A stretch of 64,000 nt of DNA, taken from positions 496,001 to 560,000 of the forward strand of contig NZ_JAGSPJ010000002.1 of assembly GCF_018139545.1 (NCBI RefSeq), given 5' to 3'. The position numbers and the translations under genes were made by a program. Of the stretch, positions 1-9,804 are shown piece by piece. The DNA is from Affinundibacterium fentianense (GTDB taxonomy: Bacteria > Pseudomonadota > Gammaproteobacteria > Burkholderiales > Burkholderiaceae_D). Position 1 is the stretch's first letter. Every line of letters starts with the position of its first letter. The notes beneath the pieces are model-generated. The model saw only the letters and a program-made list of their open reading frames with translations, was not told the origin of the DNA and searched no databases.

Positions 1-1087
1 ACAAGGCGTAATGGTCACCAAGATTAAGAAGAAAAGTTACAGCTCGGGAAAGAAAATTACCGACAAAGACATCACACTTTTCACACGTCAATTGGCCACA
101 ATGATGAAGGCTGGCGTTCCCCTCTTGCAGTCTTTTGACATTGTCGGAAAGGGACATGCCAATCCATCCGTGTCTAAATTATTGTTGGATATCCGTTCAG
201 ATATCGAAACTGGTACCAGCCTAAATCAGGCTTTCCGTAAATATCCTTTGTATTTCGACCCGCTATTTTGCAATTTAGTGGGCGCTGGTGAACAGGCGGG
301 TATTTTAGAAGATTTGTTAACCCGGTTAGCGATTTACAAAGAAAAAACCCTTGCTATCAAAGCAAAAATTAAATCAGCACTCACCTATCCGATCGCGATT
401 CTTTCGATTGCCTTCATCGTCACTGCAGTGATTATGATTTGGGTAGTTCCTGCCTTTAAGGAAGTTTTTAAGAGCTTCGGCGCGGATTTACCAGCACCGA
501 CATTAATGGTGATGGCGATCTCCGATTTTGTCGTTGCCAATTGGTATTTTATCTTTGGTGGGCTGTTCGGATCATTGTATTTCTTCTTCCAATCATGGCG
601 TCGCTCATTGGAAATGCAACGTTTCATGGATAGAGCCCTACTACAAGCACCGATTTTTGGTGAAGTCATTCGAAAAGCAACCATTGCCCGTTGGACACGG
701 ACATTGGCAACCATGTTTGCCGCCGGGGTGCCACTCGTCGAAGCACTTGACTCCGTTGGTGGCGCATCGGGTAATGCCGTGTATTTAGACGCAACGATTA
801 AAATTCAGACCGAAGTCACCACTGGCACAAGCCTGACAGTAGCAATGCAAAATGCTGGCGTATTTCCAAGCATGGTGACGCAAATGGTCGCCATCGGTGA
901 AGAATCAGGTGCACTCGATGGCATGCTCGGCAAAGTTGCTGATTTTTATGAAGAAGAAGTTGACGATGCCGTTGCCAATCTAGCGTCATTGATGGAACCA
1001 ATGATTATGGCAATTCTCGGCGTCATCATTGGTGGTTTAGTTGTTGCGATGTACTTGCCTATCTTTAAATTGGGTGCGGTGGTTTAA
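1..1087 (+). CDS. pilC: Type IV pilus inner-membrane platform protein PilC, 5' end outside window
   Basis: PilC is the inner-membrane platform of the type IV pilus (T2SS GspF family) that couples the assembly/retraction ATPases to pilin polymerisation. Two GspF domains are visible, the first opening with the family hallmark FTRQLATMMKAGVPLLQSF and the second with RWTRTLATMFAAGVPLVEAL. Three hydrophobic spans are seen (about residues 122-148, 176-195 and 329-353 counted from the internal Met at position 11). The reading frame is open upstream of that Met: bases 2-10 read Gln-Gly-Val, which fits the usual PilC segment just before the first GspF domain, so the Met at 11 is internal and the gene begins before the window. 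Its stop TAA overlaps the ATG of pilD by one base, as expected for a pilBCD operon. Confidence 0.95.
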   Translation, partial: QGVMVTKIKKKSYSSGKKITDKDITLFTRQLATMMKAGVPLLQSFDIVGKGHANPSVSKLLLDIRSDIETGTSLNQAFRKYPLYFDPLFCNLVGAGEQAGILEDLLTRLAIYKEKTLAIKAKIKSALTYPIAILSIAFIVTAVIMIWVVPAFKEVFKSFGADLPAPTLMVMAISDFVVANWYFIFGGLFGSLYFFFQSWRRSLEMQRFMDRALLQAPIFGEVIRKATIARWTRTLATMFAAGVPLVEALDSVGGASGNAVYLDATIKIQTEVTTGTSLTVAMQNAGVFPSMVTQMVAIGEESGALDGMLGKVADFYEEEVDDAVANLASLMEPMIMAILGVIIGGLVVAMYLPIFKLGAVV

Positions 1088-1953
1088 TGGTCGACTTATT
1101 TCTTTTCACAGCACCTCAAAATGCACTCAGTGCTGGCTTTTTTGGCATTCTAGGCTTACTGATTGGTAGTTTCTTAAACGTCGTTATTCATCGCATGCCA
1201 ATCATGATGCAGCGAGAGTCGGATAATTATGTCGCCAGCGAATCGGGCAAAGAACTAGTCCACACCAGTCCGTACAATTTAATCGTTCCTCGTTCAGCTT
1301 GCCCACATTGCAAACACCCAATAAGTGCATGGGAAAATATACCTATTGTTAGCTACCTAGTCATTGGTGGAAAGTGCCGGGGATGCAAAGCACATATCTC
1401 AATTCGCTATCCGACAATTGAGGCTTTAACTGGATTATTGTCTGGATACATGATCTGGCATTTTGGTAGTGGCACAGCAGGAATGGCTGCCGTTGTTTTT
1501 GTTTGGTTTTTGATCGCAATGACATTCATCGATGCCGATACCCAACTACTTCCGGATGACTTAACGCTACCCTTACTCTGGGGAGGCCTTTTAGTCAATT
1601 TGTATAGCACCTTCACCTCTCTAGACAATGCAGTGATTGGTGCCGCAGCAGGTTACTTATCGCTTTGGTCCGTATATTGGGCATTTAAACTCATCACAGG
1701 TAAAGAGGGAATGGGCTATGGCGACTTTAAATTACTCGCCGCACTGGGTGCATGGATGGGCTGGAGCATGCTCCCTTTAATCATATTGCTATCCTCCGCG
1801 GTTGGCGCAATCATCGGTGTCAGCATGATCGTGCTCGGTAAGTTGGGTAAAGGGAAGCCAATACCATTCGGACCCTATCTTGCCATCGCAGGTCTTATCG
1901 CGTTTGTGTGGGGGCCGACGATCAATCGTCAATATTTAGGACTGATGGCCTGA
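1087..1953 (+). CDS. pilD: Prepilin peptidase / N-methyltransferase PilD
   Basis: Bifunctional polytopic aspartic protease that cleaves the leader of type IV prepilins and pseudopilins and N-methylates the new N-terminus. The N-terminal cytoplasmic loop carries two CxxC pairs (CPHC and CRGC, about residues 74-101), typical of the bifunctional class. Both catalytic aspartates are in place: FIDADTQLLPDD after the third membrane span and GYGDFKLLA further on. The 288 residues are normal for the family, with about seven hydrophobic spans. The start ATG overlaps the pilC stop (TAATG), and coaE starts one base after the stop, so pilC-pilD-coaE are very likely co-transcribed and coupled. Confidence 0.96.
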   Translation: MVDLFLFTAPQNALSAGFFGILGLLIGSFLNVVIHRMPIMMQRESDNYVASESGKELVHTSPYNLIVPRSACPHCKHPISAWENIPIVSYLVIGGKCRGCKAHISIRYPTIEALTGLLSGYMIWHFGSGTAGMAAVVFVWFLIAMTFIDADTQLLPDDLTLPLLWGGLLVNLYSTFTSLDNAVIGAAAGYLSLWSVYWAFKLITGKEGMGYGDFKLLAALGAWMGWSMLPLIILLSSAVGAIIGVSMIVLGKLGKGKPIPFGPYLAIAGLIAFVWGPTINRQYLGLMA

Positions 1954-1954
1954 C

Positions 1955-2572
1955 ATGTCTTTTGACGGCACACAACAGTTTTACATCGGTTTAACTGGTG
2001 GAATCGGAAGTGGCAAAAGCACAGTTGCACAATATTTCGCTGAGCTCGGTGTCAGTATCGTAGACACCGACGTCATTGCGCACGCTCTAACTGCTCCCGG
2101 AGGTGAGGCGATCGAACCCATTCGCATGCAGTTTGGAGCAGATTTCATCAGTGCCGACGGCTCAATGGATCGCAAGAAAATGCGTGAATTGATCTTCACC
2201 AACCCTGAAGCTAAACAGACCCTGGAACAAATACTACACCCACGAATACGCACAGCCTGTGAGACGGCTGCTCGTCATGCTGAAGGTAGCTATGTGATGT
2301 TTGTTGTTCCTCTGCTAGTTGAATCGGGCAATTGGATAGATAGAGTTAAGCGTATCCTTGTGGTGGACTGTGACGAGGAAATCCAAATTCAACGTGTGAT
2401 TGCGAGAAACCATTTCTCACGCGAACAAGTCGAGGGCATCATGCGAGCACAAGCTAGTCGAGCATTCAGATTGCGACATGCAGATGACGTTGTTAATGCC
2501 AATCTCAATTTGCTTGAGGTGGCCCGTCAAGTTGAAGCATTACACCAAAAATATCTCAAAATGTGTGTGTAA
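1955..2572 (+). CDS. coaE: Dephospho-CoA kinase
   Basis: Last enzyme of coenzyme A synthesis: phosphorylates the 3'-OH of dephospho-CoA with ATP in the cytoplasm. The P-loop is at the N-terminus (GLTGGIGSGKST, residues 13-24), followed by the family motif DTDVIAHALT and the lid region with RVIARNHFSREQ. The 205-residue length is normal. It begins one base after the pilD stop; the pilD-coaE adjacency is conserved in beta- and gammaproteobacteria. Confidence 0.95.
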   Translation: MSFDGTQQFYIGLTGGIGSGKSTVAQYFAELGVSIVDTDVIAHALTAPGGEAIEPIRMQFGADFISADGSMDRKKMRELIFTNPEAKQTLEQILHPRIRTACETAARHAEGSYVMFVVPLLVESGNWIDRVKRILVVDCDEEIQIQRVIARNHFSREQVEGIMRAQASRAFRLRHADDVVNANLNLLEVARQVEALHQKYLKMCV

Positions 2573-2677
2573 GCTCAAACAATCTCACGCAATGTTTGTA
2601 ATTTTCCCCAGCTTGGTTCAGAATCACGTGAAACTTATTGCGCACTGCATTAGCACCATATTTACAGGGAATTTATT

Positions 2678-3433
2678 TTGATTGTTTACGAATACCCTTT
2701 CAACGAGCGTATTCGCACGTTATTGCGGTTAGAAGACCTGTACGAAAAGTTTTCGTTTTTCTTACACCAGTCCGATCCACTGCAACACCACGTTGCTATC
2801 GCTACTATTTTTGAAATGCTCGAAGTGGCAGGTCGTGCCGACTTAAAATCAGATCTATTGCAAGAATTGGATAGACAAAAAAATACCTTGATAGGATTTA
2901 AGTCAAACCCCAATGTGCAAGCAGATATGCTCGATCAAGTGATTAACGACGTCGAACGGGCGAGCACCAATTTAATGGCATCCACTGGCAAAACTGGGCA
3001 GCACATTCGTGATAACGAATGGCTGATGAGTATCCGCGGTCGCACCATCATTCCCGGAGGTGCTTGCGAATTTGACTTACCAAGCTACCATGCATGGAAA
3101 AAATTACCGGCCGAAAAGCGGTTTAACGATATTTCGAATTGGTTCACACCTATTGCCCCTTTGTTTGACGCGATTGCTGTTGTACTACGTCTGTTAAGAG
3201 AATCCGGTAGCACCACGAAAGTGATAGCGCAAGCAGGCAGCTATCAACAAATGTTACAAGGTAAAGTGTATCAACTTTTACGTGTCTCTATCGACCAAGG
3301 AATGGGCGCCATTCCTGAAATTTCAGCAAATAAATATATGCTGTGGATACGTATCATGTCGCAAGACGGCGATATGAAGCCGAAGCCATTTGAAGGCGAC
3401 GTTCCATTTGATCTTACCCTCTGCAATTTCTAA
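2678..3433 (+). CDS. zapD: Cell division protein ZapD (TTG start)
   Basis: ZapD (YacF) binds the FtsZ C-terminal tail and crosslinks FtsZ protofilaments into bundles at the Z-ring. The N-terminus (IVYEYPFNERIRTLLRLEDL) is the strongly conserved family start, and RGRTIIPGGACEFDLPSYH lies in the middle beta domain. The protein is 251 residues, as usual. The start is TTG at 2678: this codon directly precedes the conserved IVYEYP block, no ATG or GTG lies close by in frame, and CAGGGA seven bases upstream serves as ribosome-binding site. It follows coaE after about 105 non-coding bases and leads into yacG, the classical coaE-zapD-yacG order. Confidence 0.94.
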   Translation: MIVYEYPFNERIRTLLRLEDLYEKFSFFLHQSDPLQHHVAIATIFEMLEVAGRADLKSDLLQELDRQKNTLIGFKSNPNVQADMLDQVINDVERASTNLMASTGKTGQHIRDNEWLMSIRGRTIIPGGACEFDLPSYHAWKKLPAEKRFNDISNWFTPIAPLFDAIAVVLRLLRESGSTTKVIAQAGSYQQMLQGKVYQLLRVSIDQGMGAIPEISANKYMLWIRIMSQDGDMKPKPFEGDVPFDLTLCNF

Positions 3434-3449
3434 CAATTAAATTCTAGCT

Positions 3450-3650
3450 ATGGCAACTGTTGTATCCTGCCCCACTTGTGGGGCTAAAGTCACTTGGGAA
3501 CCGGCGAGTACTTATCGCCCTTTCTGTTCCGATCGTTGCAAAAAAATTGATCTTGGTGCGTGGGCAGAGGAAAAATATACGATCCCCGCTGTGAATTTAC
3601 CCGAAGATCCCAACACTCCTGATGGTCCCGATCTCAGTGATCTCAATTAA
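3450..3650 (+). CDS. yacG: DNA gyrase inhibitor YacG, zinc-ribbon protein
   Basis: Small zinc protein that in E. coli binds GyrB and inhibits gyrase. It shows the complete four-cysteine site: CPTCG at residues 7-11 and CSDRC at about 27-31, followed by the signature [13 protein letters not shown] and an acidic, disordered tail. The 66 residues match the family. It lies 16 bases after zapD and is the last gene of the pilC-to-yacG run; the next gene converges on it only 23 bases away, with no obvious terminator in between. Confidence 0.95.
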   Translation: MATVVSCPTCGAKVTWEPASTYRPFCSDRCKKIDLGAWAEEKYTIPAVNLPEDPNTPDGPDLSDLN

Positions 3651-3673
3651 CACATCCCAACATCGGATGATAA

Positions 3674-5230
3674 TTACTTCTTAGGAATGCCATGCTTGCG
3701 CAATTTGGCCGCAATCATGGAATGCGAAGTATCGAGCCTAGCTGCCAATTTACGGCTGGATGGGTATTCCTGATATAGCTTGCTGAGCAAGGCTGATTCA
3801 AATTGATTGACGGATGCTTCCCAGGTTTCTGCTTCCTCAAATACCACATTATCCGCCTGCATAGAATCTTCCGCCCAATCCAAATCGGCAGCATCCAATA
3901 CACGTTGATCAGCCATCGTAATCGCGCGAAAAACGACATTCTGCAATTGCCGCACATTACCCGGCCAACGGTTATTCAGCATCGCCGTGGTAGCAGCTTG
4001 ATTCAAGCGCGATACAGGTTTTTGCGCTTGCGTACAAGCACGCTCTATAAAATGGCGCGCCAGTAGCAAAATATCGTCAGCGCGTTCACGCAGTGGCGGC
4101 ATTTCTAAATGCAGGACGTTCAAACGATAAAACAAATCTTCGCGGAAACTGCCTTCTTGCACCATCTTGCGTAAATTACGATGGGTGGCGCTGATGATGC
4201 GCACATCGACTTGAATTTCTTTGTCGCCGCCTATACGACGGAATTTCCCATCGTTTAAAAAGCGCAACAACTTCGCTTGCAGGTACAGCGACATCTCGCC
4301 GACTTCGTCTAAAAATACCGTACCGCCATCCGCCATTTCAAACAAGCCAGGCTTACCGCCGCGATTCGCACCGGTAAAAGCGCCCGCCATATAACCAAAC
4401 AATTCGCTCTCGGCGAGACTCTCAGGCAATGCTGCACAGTTCAATTCGAGAAACGGTGCGTTGCTGCGCGCGCTCACCCCATGACACGCTTGAGCCAGCA
4501 ACTCTTTACCCGTTCCCGTTTCGCCCGTGATCAACAAAGGTGCATCCACTACAGCAACCCGCGCTGCACGTTTTTTCAATACCCTAATTTGTTCAGAATC
4601 ACCGATGATGGCTTCAAAGCCACCAATCTCAGCGCGTGAAATCGCATGCAAACGCTCACCTATGCGTTTCGGTGCGGTCAGTGTCAGGAGCGCACCAACG
4701 GCCTTACCATCGCTTGCTGTGCCTGCTGATAAAGGCTCAAACACGGGCGTGACGTCCATCATAAAAGGCTCGCCATTCAACAGCACTTCGCGTGTCGGCG
4801 CACAAAATTCGTTGGCGATTAATTCATGTTGGATCGTGCTATCTTGCAGCACTTGATATAAGGATTTTTGGCAGAGCTCTTTTTCCGTACAGCGCGCCAC
4901 TTCGGCTGCAGCGGCATTGGCGATCACGATGCGACCTAACGCATCAATCGCCAACACTGGGTCTTCCATCACCGCCATGATGGTGTCGAGATTAAGACTG
5001 CGACGCATGCCCGGCAAAATATCAACGACTTCTATCGTTCCTACACCCGCAACCTGATCGCAATCGGCTTGTAAGCTTGCGAGCATGCTTTGCTTTAACT
5101 CGGGAATGTCGATATAAATATTCGGCGGATCGACCTCCACCGCTTGCACATTCAAACCCTGACGCGCCAATACCGCGAGAATCTCGTGAGCGATACCGAC
5201 TCGATCTTCAAAGGGAATGTTGACGCGCAT
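3674..5230 (-). CDS. TyrR/PhhR-like sigma-54-dependent transcriptional activator
   Basis: 518-residue regulator with the TyrR-family order: ACT domain (1-75, opening RVNIPFEDRVGIAHEIL), PAS domain (about 80-190), AAA+ sigma-54 activation domain (210-430) and a C-terminal TyrR-type HTH (about 490-515, SSRKLAARLDTSHSMIAAKL). The ATPase is complete: Walker A GETGTGKE (236-243), intact GAFTGA loop (about 283-288), Walker B FLDEVGE, and the WPGNVRQL motif. E. coli TyrR lacks a functional GAFTGA loop, so this protein is closer to Pseudomonas PhhR, a true sigma-54 activator. It lies 80 bases downstream of dadA on the same strand, and a sigma-54 promoter with TyrR-like boxes lies ahead of alr, so it probably activates alr-dadA and possibly aromatic amino acid catabolism. 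The target is inferred. Confidence 0.88.
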   Translation of the reverse strand: MRVNIPFEDRVGIAHEILAVLARQGLNVQAVEVDPPNIYIDIPELKQSMLASLQADCDQVAGVGTIEVVDILPGMRRSLNLDTIMAVMEDPVLAIDALGRIVIANAAAAEVARCTEKELCQKSLYQVLQDSTIQHELIANEFCAPTREVLLNGEPFMMDVTPVFEPLSAGTASDGKAVGALLTLTAPKRIGERLHAISRAEIGGFEAIIGDSEQIRVLKKRAARVAVVDAPLLITGETGTGKELLAQACHGVSARSNAPFLELNCAALPESLAESELFGYMAGAFTGANRGGKPGLFEMADGGTVFLDEVGEMSLYLQAKLLRFLNDGKFRRIGGDKEIQVDVRIISATHRNLRKMVQEGSFREDLFYRLNVLHLEMPPLRERADDILLLARHFIERACTQAQKPVSRLNQAATTAMLNNRWPGNVRQLQNVVFRAITMADQRVLDAADLDWAEDSMQADNVVFEEAETWEASVNQFESALLSKLYQEYPSSRKLAARLDTSHSMIAAKLRKHGIPKK

Positions 5231-5268
5231 GCTCAGACTTTCTTGTTACAGGTTTCATTAAAAAACTA

Positions 5269-5300
5269 AATCCCCCAATGCCAAGACAATAAGGGATTTT
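5269..5300 (-). terminator. Possible weak intrinsic terminator after dadA
   Basis: On the minus strand a seven-base stem (AAATCCC/GGGATTT) with an 18-base loop is followed by AGTTTTTTAA, just beyond the dadA stop. The stem is short and AT-rich, so it may only attenuate read-through into the regulator gene. Confidence 0.4.
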
Positions 5301-5310
5301 GAATTTCATC

Positions 5311-6588
5311 TTAAATTGCAATCGGGCGATTCATGCTGCCATAGCGATCCATGTACAAGCCCTCGGTCGAGATTGCAGGCTTCTTGCCGGAAATTAAATC
5401 CGCAAGGAATTGGCCGGACCCGCAAGACATGGTCCATCCCAAAGTACCGTGGCCGGTATTCAGGAATAAATTGCGATACGGGGTAGGACCAACTATCGGT
5501 GTGCCGTCTGGTGTCATAGGACGCAAACCAGTCCAGAATTCGGCTTTACTGACATCACCACCATGCGGAAATAAATCAGTAACTGAGTGCACCAAAGTCT
5601 TGCGACGTGACTCTCGCAAACGCAAGTCGTAGCCTGTGATTTCAGCCGTGCCACCAACGCGAATTCGGTCGCCCAACCGCGTAATTGCGACTTTGTAGGT
5701 TTCATCCATCACCGTCGATTCTGGCGCACCTGCTGCATCCGTAATCGGTACAGTGATCGAATAGCCTTTGATCGGGTACACCGGAATCTTAATACCTAAT
5801 TCACGCAACAAAATTGGCGAGTAGCTACCCAATGCTAAGACAAATTTATCCGCAGTGAATTGGCCTTTGGAAGTTTGCACGCTCTTGACTTGATCACCCT
5901 CAGCAATGATGCGTTCTATGCTGACGCCATACTCAAATTTCACGCCCAAGCCCTCTGCCAGCTTCGCCAAATTCTGCGTGAATTTGAAGCAATCTCCGGT
6001 TTCATCACCCGGCAAACGCAAAGCTCCGACGAATTTTTCACGCACATTCTTTAATGCGGGTTCAACCCGCAAACACTCATCGCCACTCAAGGATTCATAC
6101 GGGACGCCATAGCGTTTCAGGATATCGATATCGGCTTGTGAGCCATCGAGTTGCTGTTGATTGCGGAATAACTGCAAAGTTCCTTGCGTACGTTCATCGT
6201 AAGAAATGCCTGTATCTTCACGCAGTTGCTGCAAGACATCGCGGCTGTACTGCGCCATGCGCAACATACGGCCTTTATTGATCTCGTAACGCTTGGTTGT
6301 GCAATTCATCAGCATCTGGAACACCCAGCGCCACATCGCTGGGTCCATACTTGGACGAATTGCTAATGGACTATGTTCCATCATCAGCCATTTGATCGCC
6401 TTCATCGGCACACCTGGGCCAGCCCACGGCGCTGAGTAACCAGGAGAAACCTCACCTGCATTCGCAAAACTCGTTTCCAAGGCAGCGCCACTTTGCCGTT
6501 CAATCACGGTGACTTCGTGACCCGCTTTGGCGAGGTAATAAGCGGTAGAGGTGCCGATAACGCCTGCTCCCAAGATGACTATTTTCAT
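5311..6588 (-). CDS. dadA: D-amino acid dehydrogenase small subunit
   Basis: FAD-dependent membrane-associated enzyme that oxidises D-alanine and other D-amino acids to 2-oxo acids and ammonia, passing electrons to the quinone pool. The N-terminus has the dinucleotide-binding [25 protein letters not shown], and the DadA hallmarks [21 protein letters not shown] and [15 protein letters not shown] near the C-terminus are present. The length of 425 residues is normal. It is the second gene of an alr-dadA operon (43 bases after alr), the usual catabolic arrangement in which the racemase converts L- to D-alanine for DadA. Confidence 0.96.
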   Translation of the reverse strand: MKIVILGAGVIGTSTAYYLAKAGHEVTVIERQSGAALETSFANAGEVSPGYSAPWAGPGVPMKAIKWLMMEHSPLAIRPSMDPAMWRWVFQMLMNCTTKRYEINKGRMLRMAQYSRDVLQQLREDTGISYDERTQGTLQLFRNQQQLDGSQADIDILKRYGVPYESLSGDECLRVEPALKNVREKFVGALRLPGDETGDCFKFTQNLAKLAEGLGVKFEYGVSIERIIAEGDQVKSVQTSKGQFTADKFVLALGSYSPILLRELGIKIPVYPIKGYSITVPITDAAGAPESTVMDETYKVAITRLGDRIRVGGTAEITGYDLRLRESRRKTLVHSVTDLFPHGGDVSKAEFWTGLRPMTPDGTPIVGPTPYRNLFLNTGHGTLGWTMSCGSGQFLADLISGKKPAISTEGLYMDRYGSMNRPIAI

Positions 6589-6631
6589 GTGTATTCCAGT
6601 CTCAATTAATTGTGTGAATTCGGTAATAGGA

Positions 6632-7762
6632 TTAAGCGTCGATATAGTGACGTTGATAACGCGGACCTAAACTGGTTAAGATTTCATAACCGATGGTGCC
6701 GGCACGTTTCGCAACCTGATCGACCGTGTTATTTGGGCAAATCAAATCCACTAAAGCGCCCGGATATAGAAGTTGCGGATCGACATGGCTCACGTTTAAG
6801 GTGATCGTATCCATCGACACATTCCCCACCATAGGCACTTCGACACCAGCGATATGCGCAACACCACAGTTGCTTAAACTACGCAACCAACCATCGGCGT
6901 AACCGACTGATACCGTCGCGATCTTAGAGGGTTGAGTAGCACGCCATGTTTTACTGTAACCGACACTCGCGCCCATAGGAATTTCGCGCGTTTGAATAAT
7001 TCGACCTTGCAACTGCACTACCGAATGCATAGGGCTAGCCTGTCCTGCAACGGGTGCTACACCGTACAAAGCGGCGCCCGGACGCGCCAAATCAAAATGA
7101 AAATCCGTTCCCAAGAAGATGCCAGAGGAATTCGAAAAACTCGCTTTCAAGCCTGGATAATGCTGCCGCAATTGCGCCAATAAATTTTGAAAGCCCTTCA
7201 ACTGCATTTGATTCATAGGATCAAGTTGATCTTCTGCGCAGGCCAAATGACTCATGGCGTAACGGACATCAATCCCATCAGTAATACTAAAATCATTCAG
7301 CCAAGTGATGAGTTCCGCTTGCGACAAACCCATGCGCGCCATGCCGGTATCAATCTGAATCACCGCTGGCAAATTTTCTTGGCGTTCCTGCGCAAGCTTG
7401 CGCCATGCGGTAATTTGATCGAGGCTATTTAAAACGGGCGTACAGCCATATTCGATGAACTCTGCTTCATAACCCACTGGAGAGCCATGCATCACATAAA
7501 TCGCCACGTCGTGCGGAATGTGTGCACGCAAACTAATCGCTTCTTCCAGTTGCGCAACAAACAAATGACGACAACCTTCATCCACCAAAGCTTTAGACAC
7601 TGGAATCGCGCCCAAGCCATAAGCGTCGGCTTTCACTGCGGCACCACAAGCAGCCTTCCCCAAGCGCCCTTGCAAATAACGGTAATTGGCACGAAGTGCA
7701 CGTAAATCGATCGTCAGTAGCGCCCCAGCGCGTCCTGCTTCTTGCAGCATACTTTGCAGCAT
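6632..7762 (-). CDS. alr: Alanine racemase, catabolic DadX-type
   Basis: PLP enzyme interconverting L- and D-alanine. The PLP lysine is K44 in [10 protein letters not shown]; the second catalytic base lies in VGYSKTW (tyrosine), and the glycine-rich phosphate site and MVGNVSMD metal/active-site strand are present. The 376 residues are normal. The first ATG (7762) is preceded by GAGG at good spacing; a second in-frame ATG four codons on is possible. Because it is the first gene of an operon with dadA and sits behind a sigma-54 promoter, it is more likely the catabolic DadX-type racemase than the wall-dedicated Alr, although sequence alone does not separate them. Confidence 0.94.
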   Translation of the reverse strand: MLQSMLQEAGRAGALLTIDLRALRANYRYLQGRLGKAACGAAVKADAYGLGAIPVSKALVDEGCRHLFVAQLEEAISLRAHIPHDVAIYVMHGSPVGYEAEFIEYGCTPVLNSLDQITAWRKLAQERQENLPAVIQIDTGMARMGLSQAELITWLNDFSITDGIDVRYAMSHLACAEDQLDPMNQMQLKGFQNLLAQLRQHYPGLKASFSNSSGIFLGTDFHFDLARPGAALYGVAPVAGQASPMHSVVQLQGRIIQTREIPMGASVGYSKTWRATQPSKIATVSVGYADGWLRSLSNCGVAHIAGVEVPMVGNVSMDTITLNVSHVDPQLLYPGALVDLICPNNTVDQVAKRAGTIGYEILTSLGPRYQRHYIDA

Positions 7763-7796
7763 AGCAACCTCAAAAAATCATCAACTGCAGTGAAAT

Positions 7797-7812
7797 AGCA
7801 ATTGCCATGCCA
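7797..7812 (-). promoter_or_regulatory. Sigma-54 promoter (-24/-12) of alr-dadA
   Basis: The minus strand reads TGGCATGGCAATTGCT. It matches the consensus TGGCAyG-N4-TTGCw at every position, with GG and GC 12 bases apart as required. The predicted start is near 7787, about 25 bases before the alr ATG. A TyrR/PhhR-like activator with an intact GAFTGA loop is encoded in the same gene cluster. Confidence 0.75.
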
Positions 7813-7885
7813 AGTTTTTGAAGTAATACACGCCTAGCAAAATCAATGACTTAGCAATACAAGCGAGAATTCTAACAGAATAGAC

Positions 7886-7903
7886 TGTATCGAAATAAAT
7901 ACA
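7886..7903. promoter_or_regulatory. TyrR-box-like palindrome, promoter-proximal
   Basis: TGTATCGAAATAAATACA is an 18-base palindrome with arms TGTAT/ATACA, resembling the TyrR/PhhR box (TGTAAA-N6-TTTACA). Its centre lies about 108 bases upstream of the predicted sigma-54 start, the normal distance for an enhancer site. Confidence 0.5.
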
Positions 7904-7967
7904 AGAAGAAATTTTCGGTGTCGAGAAAGTTCGACGTATAGAGGAGAACTAGAGAAAATCGGCAATA

Positions 7968-7985
7968 TGTAACATTTTCAATACA
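7968..7985. promoter_or_regulatory. TyrR-box-like site, promoter-distal
   Basis: TGTAACATTTTCAATACA keeps the outer TGTA/TACA halves of a TyrR box in an 18-base frame. It lies 82 bases beyond the first box, about 190 bases upstream of the predicted start. It is a weaker match than the proximal site. Confidence 0.4.
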
Positions 7986-8138
7986 GAGTACGGATTACAA
8001 TACATTTTAAAGTCTTCACAATTGAAAAATCTAAACGTAGAAAGCCGTCAGCCAAATGCAGTCAACGGCAGACAAAGAGAATTTTATGTGCAAAGAAATC
8101 GCTATATAGCTCAAATCAGACAAAACAAGGTTGTCGAA

Positions 8139-9206
8139 CTATGCGCCCCACAAATCGCCATTCGGATTCGTGCGCGGAGCAGTAAGCCCGAAATGCTCAT
8201 AGGCACTGGCGGTTGCAATACGCCCGCGTGGTGTGCGTTGCAAGTAACCTTGTTGAATCAGATACGGCTCTAACACATCCTCGATCGTATCGCGCTCTTC
8301 GCCGATCGCTGCGGCGACATTATCTAAGCCAACTGGACCACCACCAAACTTGAACAAGATCGCTTCCAGCAGTTTTCTGTCCATCAAATCAAAACCGACT
8401 GCATCGACATCAAGCATCTTCAAAGCCGCATCCGCCATAGGTTTGGTGATTTCACCGTTGCCTTTGACTTGCGCATAGTCGCGTACGCGGCGTAACAAGC
8501 GATTCGCAATCCGCGGCGTACCGCGCGCACGCTTGGCAATTTCAAATGCACCATCATCTTTGATCGGTACTTCAAGCAAAGACGCCGAACGGGTCACGAT
8601 ACGACTTAATTCTTCCGAAGTATAAAACTCCAAGCGTGCAACAATCCCAAAGCGATCCCGCAAAGGATTGGTTAACATCCCCGCGCGCGTGGTTGCGCCC
8701 ACCAAAGTAAAAGGTTGCAAATCCAGTTTGACTGAGCGTGCTGCAGGCCCTTCACCGATCATAATGTCAATTTGATAGTCTTCCAAAGCTGGATATAAAA
8801 TCTCTTCCACTACGGGTGACAAACGATGGATTTCGTCGATGAACAACACATCATTCGCTTCTAAGTTCGTCAACAAAGCGGCCAAATCACCCGCGCGCTC
8901 CAACACGGGACCAGATGTTTGACGCAAATTCACGCCCATCTCGCGCGCGATAATATGCGCCAAGGTGGTCTTACCCAAACCAGGTGGACCGAATAACAAA
9001 GTATGATCAAGTGCCTCTTTGCGCTGACGCGCGGCACCGATAAAAATCTCTAACTGATCACGGATTTTTTCTTGACCTACATATTCATCAAGTTGCTTAG
9101 GACGTAGCGCACGTTCGATCGCTTCTTCATTGGGTGAAGTTGGCGTCGCCGCGATGATGCGCGTGTCGATGACTTGCGAAGTCAAATTGTCGGTTTGTAT
9201 GCTCAT
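8139..9206 (-). CDS. ruvB: Holliday junction branch migration helicase RuvB
   Basis: AAA+ motor that drives branch migration of Holliday junctions with RuvA in recombinational repair. Walker A ([15 protein letters not shown]), Walker B ([10 protein letters not shown]), sensor 1 (GATTRAGML) and the arginine finger region are all visible, and the C-terminal winged helix contains [11 protein letters not shown] and TPRGR. It has 355 residues, typical of the family. It is the last gene of the ruvC-ruvA-ruvB run, 16 bases behind ruvA. Confidence 0.97.
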   Translation of the reverse strand: MSIQTDNLTSQVIDTRIIAATPTSPNEEAIERALRPKQLDEYVGQEKIRDQLEIFIGAARQRKEALDHTLLFGPPGLGKTTLAHIIAREMGVNLRQTSGPVLERAGDLAALLTNLEANDVLFIDEIHRLSPVVEEILYPALEDYQIDIMIGEGPAARSVKLDLQPFTLVGATTRAGMLTNPLRDRFGIVARLEFYTSEELSRIVTRSASLLEVPIKDDGAFEIAKRARGTPRIANRLLRRVRDYAQVKGNGEITKPMADAALKMLDVDAVGFDLMDRKLLEAILFKFGGGPVGLDNVAAAIGEERDTIEDVLEPYLIQQGYLQRTPRGRIATASAYEHFGLTAPRTNPNGDLWGA

Positions 9207-9222
9207 ATGGTTCTACTTGTAT

Positions 9223-9804
9223 TTAGCTCTTCGACAGGGCTTTCAAAGCGGCCTTGATGCCATCCGAAACACCTGATCCTGCTGGCACCAATTTCAATGC
9301 AGCCAAGGCTTCTTTATCAGAATAACCTAGCGCCAATAAGGCATTCAAGATATCCGAGCTATGATCACCCGCAGCGGCAGCCACACCAGCCGCACCCAAA
9401 TCAGCGCCCAGTTTACCTTTAAGCTCTAACAACAAACGCTCTGCGGTTTTCTTACCTATCCCCGGCACTCGCGTTAAGCGCCCAGCTTCTTGCAACGTTA
9501 TTGCCTGCGACAAATCAGCCACCGACATACCCGACAAAATGGATAAAGCGGTGCGCGCACCGACGCCACTGATTTTGATTAATTGTTTGAAAGTCGTTCG
9601 CTCTTCAGCAGTACCAAAACCAAACAACACATGCGCATCTTCGCGAATCGCCAAATGCGTCAGTAAAGCTACCTTCTCGCCCAGTGCAGGCAAATTATAG
9701 AAAGTGCTCATGGGCACATCGATTTCATAGCCAACGCCTTGGCAATCAACAAGGATTTGCGGTGGATTCTTTTCGATCAGGATTCCGGCGATGCGACCTA
9801 TCAT
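9223..9804 (-). CDS. ruvA: Holliday junction branch migration protein RuvA
   Basis: Tetrameric junction-recognition subunit of RuvAB. It begins with [20 protein letters not shown], the conserved family start, so the ATG at 9804 is chosen; the frame remains open for 28 more codons upstream but those residues do not look like RuvA. Domain I (OB fold), domain II with two HhH motifs ([13 protein letters not shown] and [17 protein letters not shown]), an alanine/glycine-rich linker and the C-terminal RuvB-binding domain ([16 protein letters not shown]) are in order. The protein is 193 residues. Confidence 0.96.
   Translation of the reverse strand: MIGRIAGILIEKNPPQILVDCQGVGYEIDVPMSTFYNLPALGEKVALLTHLAIREDAHVLFGFGTAEERTTFKQLIKISGVGARTALSILSGMSVADLSQAITLQEAGRLTRVPGIGKKTAERLLLELKGKLGADLGAAGVAAAAGDHSSDILNALLALGYSDKEALAALKLVPAGSGVSDGIKAALKALSKS

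Larger units (their letters stand above)
7763..8138. other. 376-base regulatory gap between ruvB end and alr start
   Basis: AT-rich, no credible gene. It holds the alr sigma-54 promoter (7797-7812), two TyrR-box-like palindromes (7886-7903 and 7968-7985), and on the ruvB side only a weak stem GCCGT/ACGGC around 8044-8069 without a real T-tract. Confidence 0.7.
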
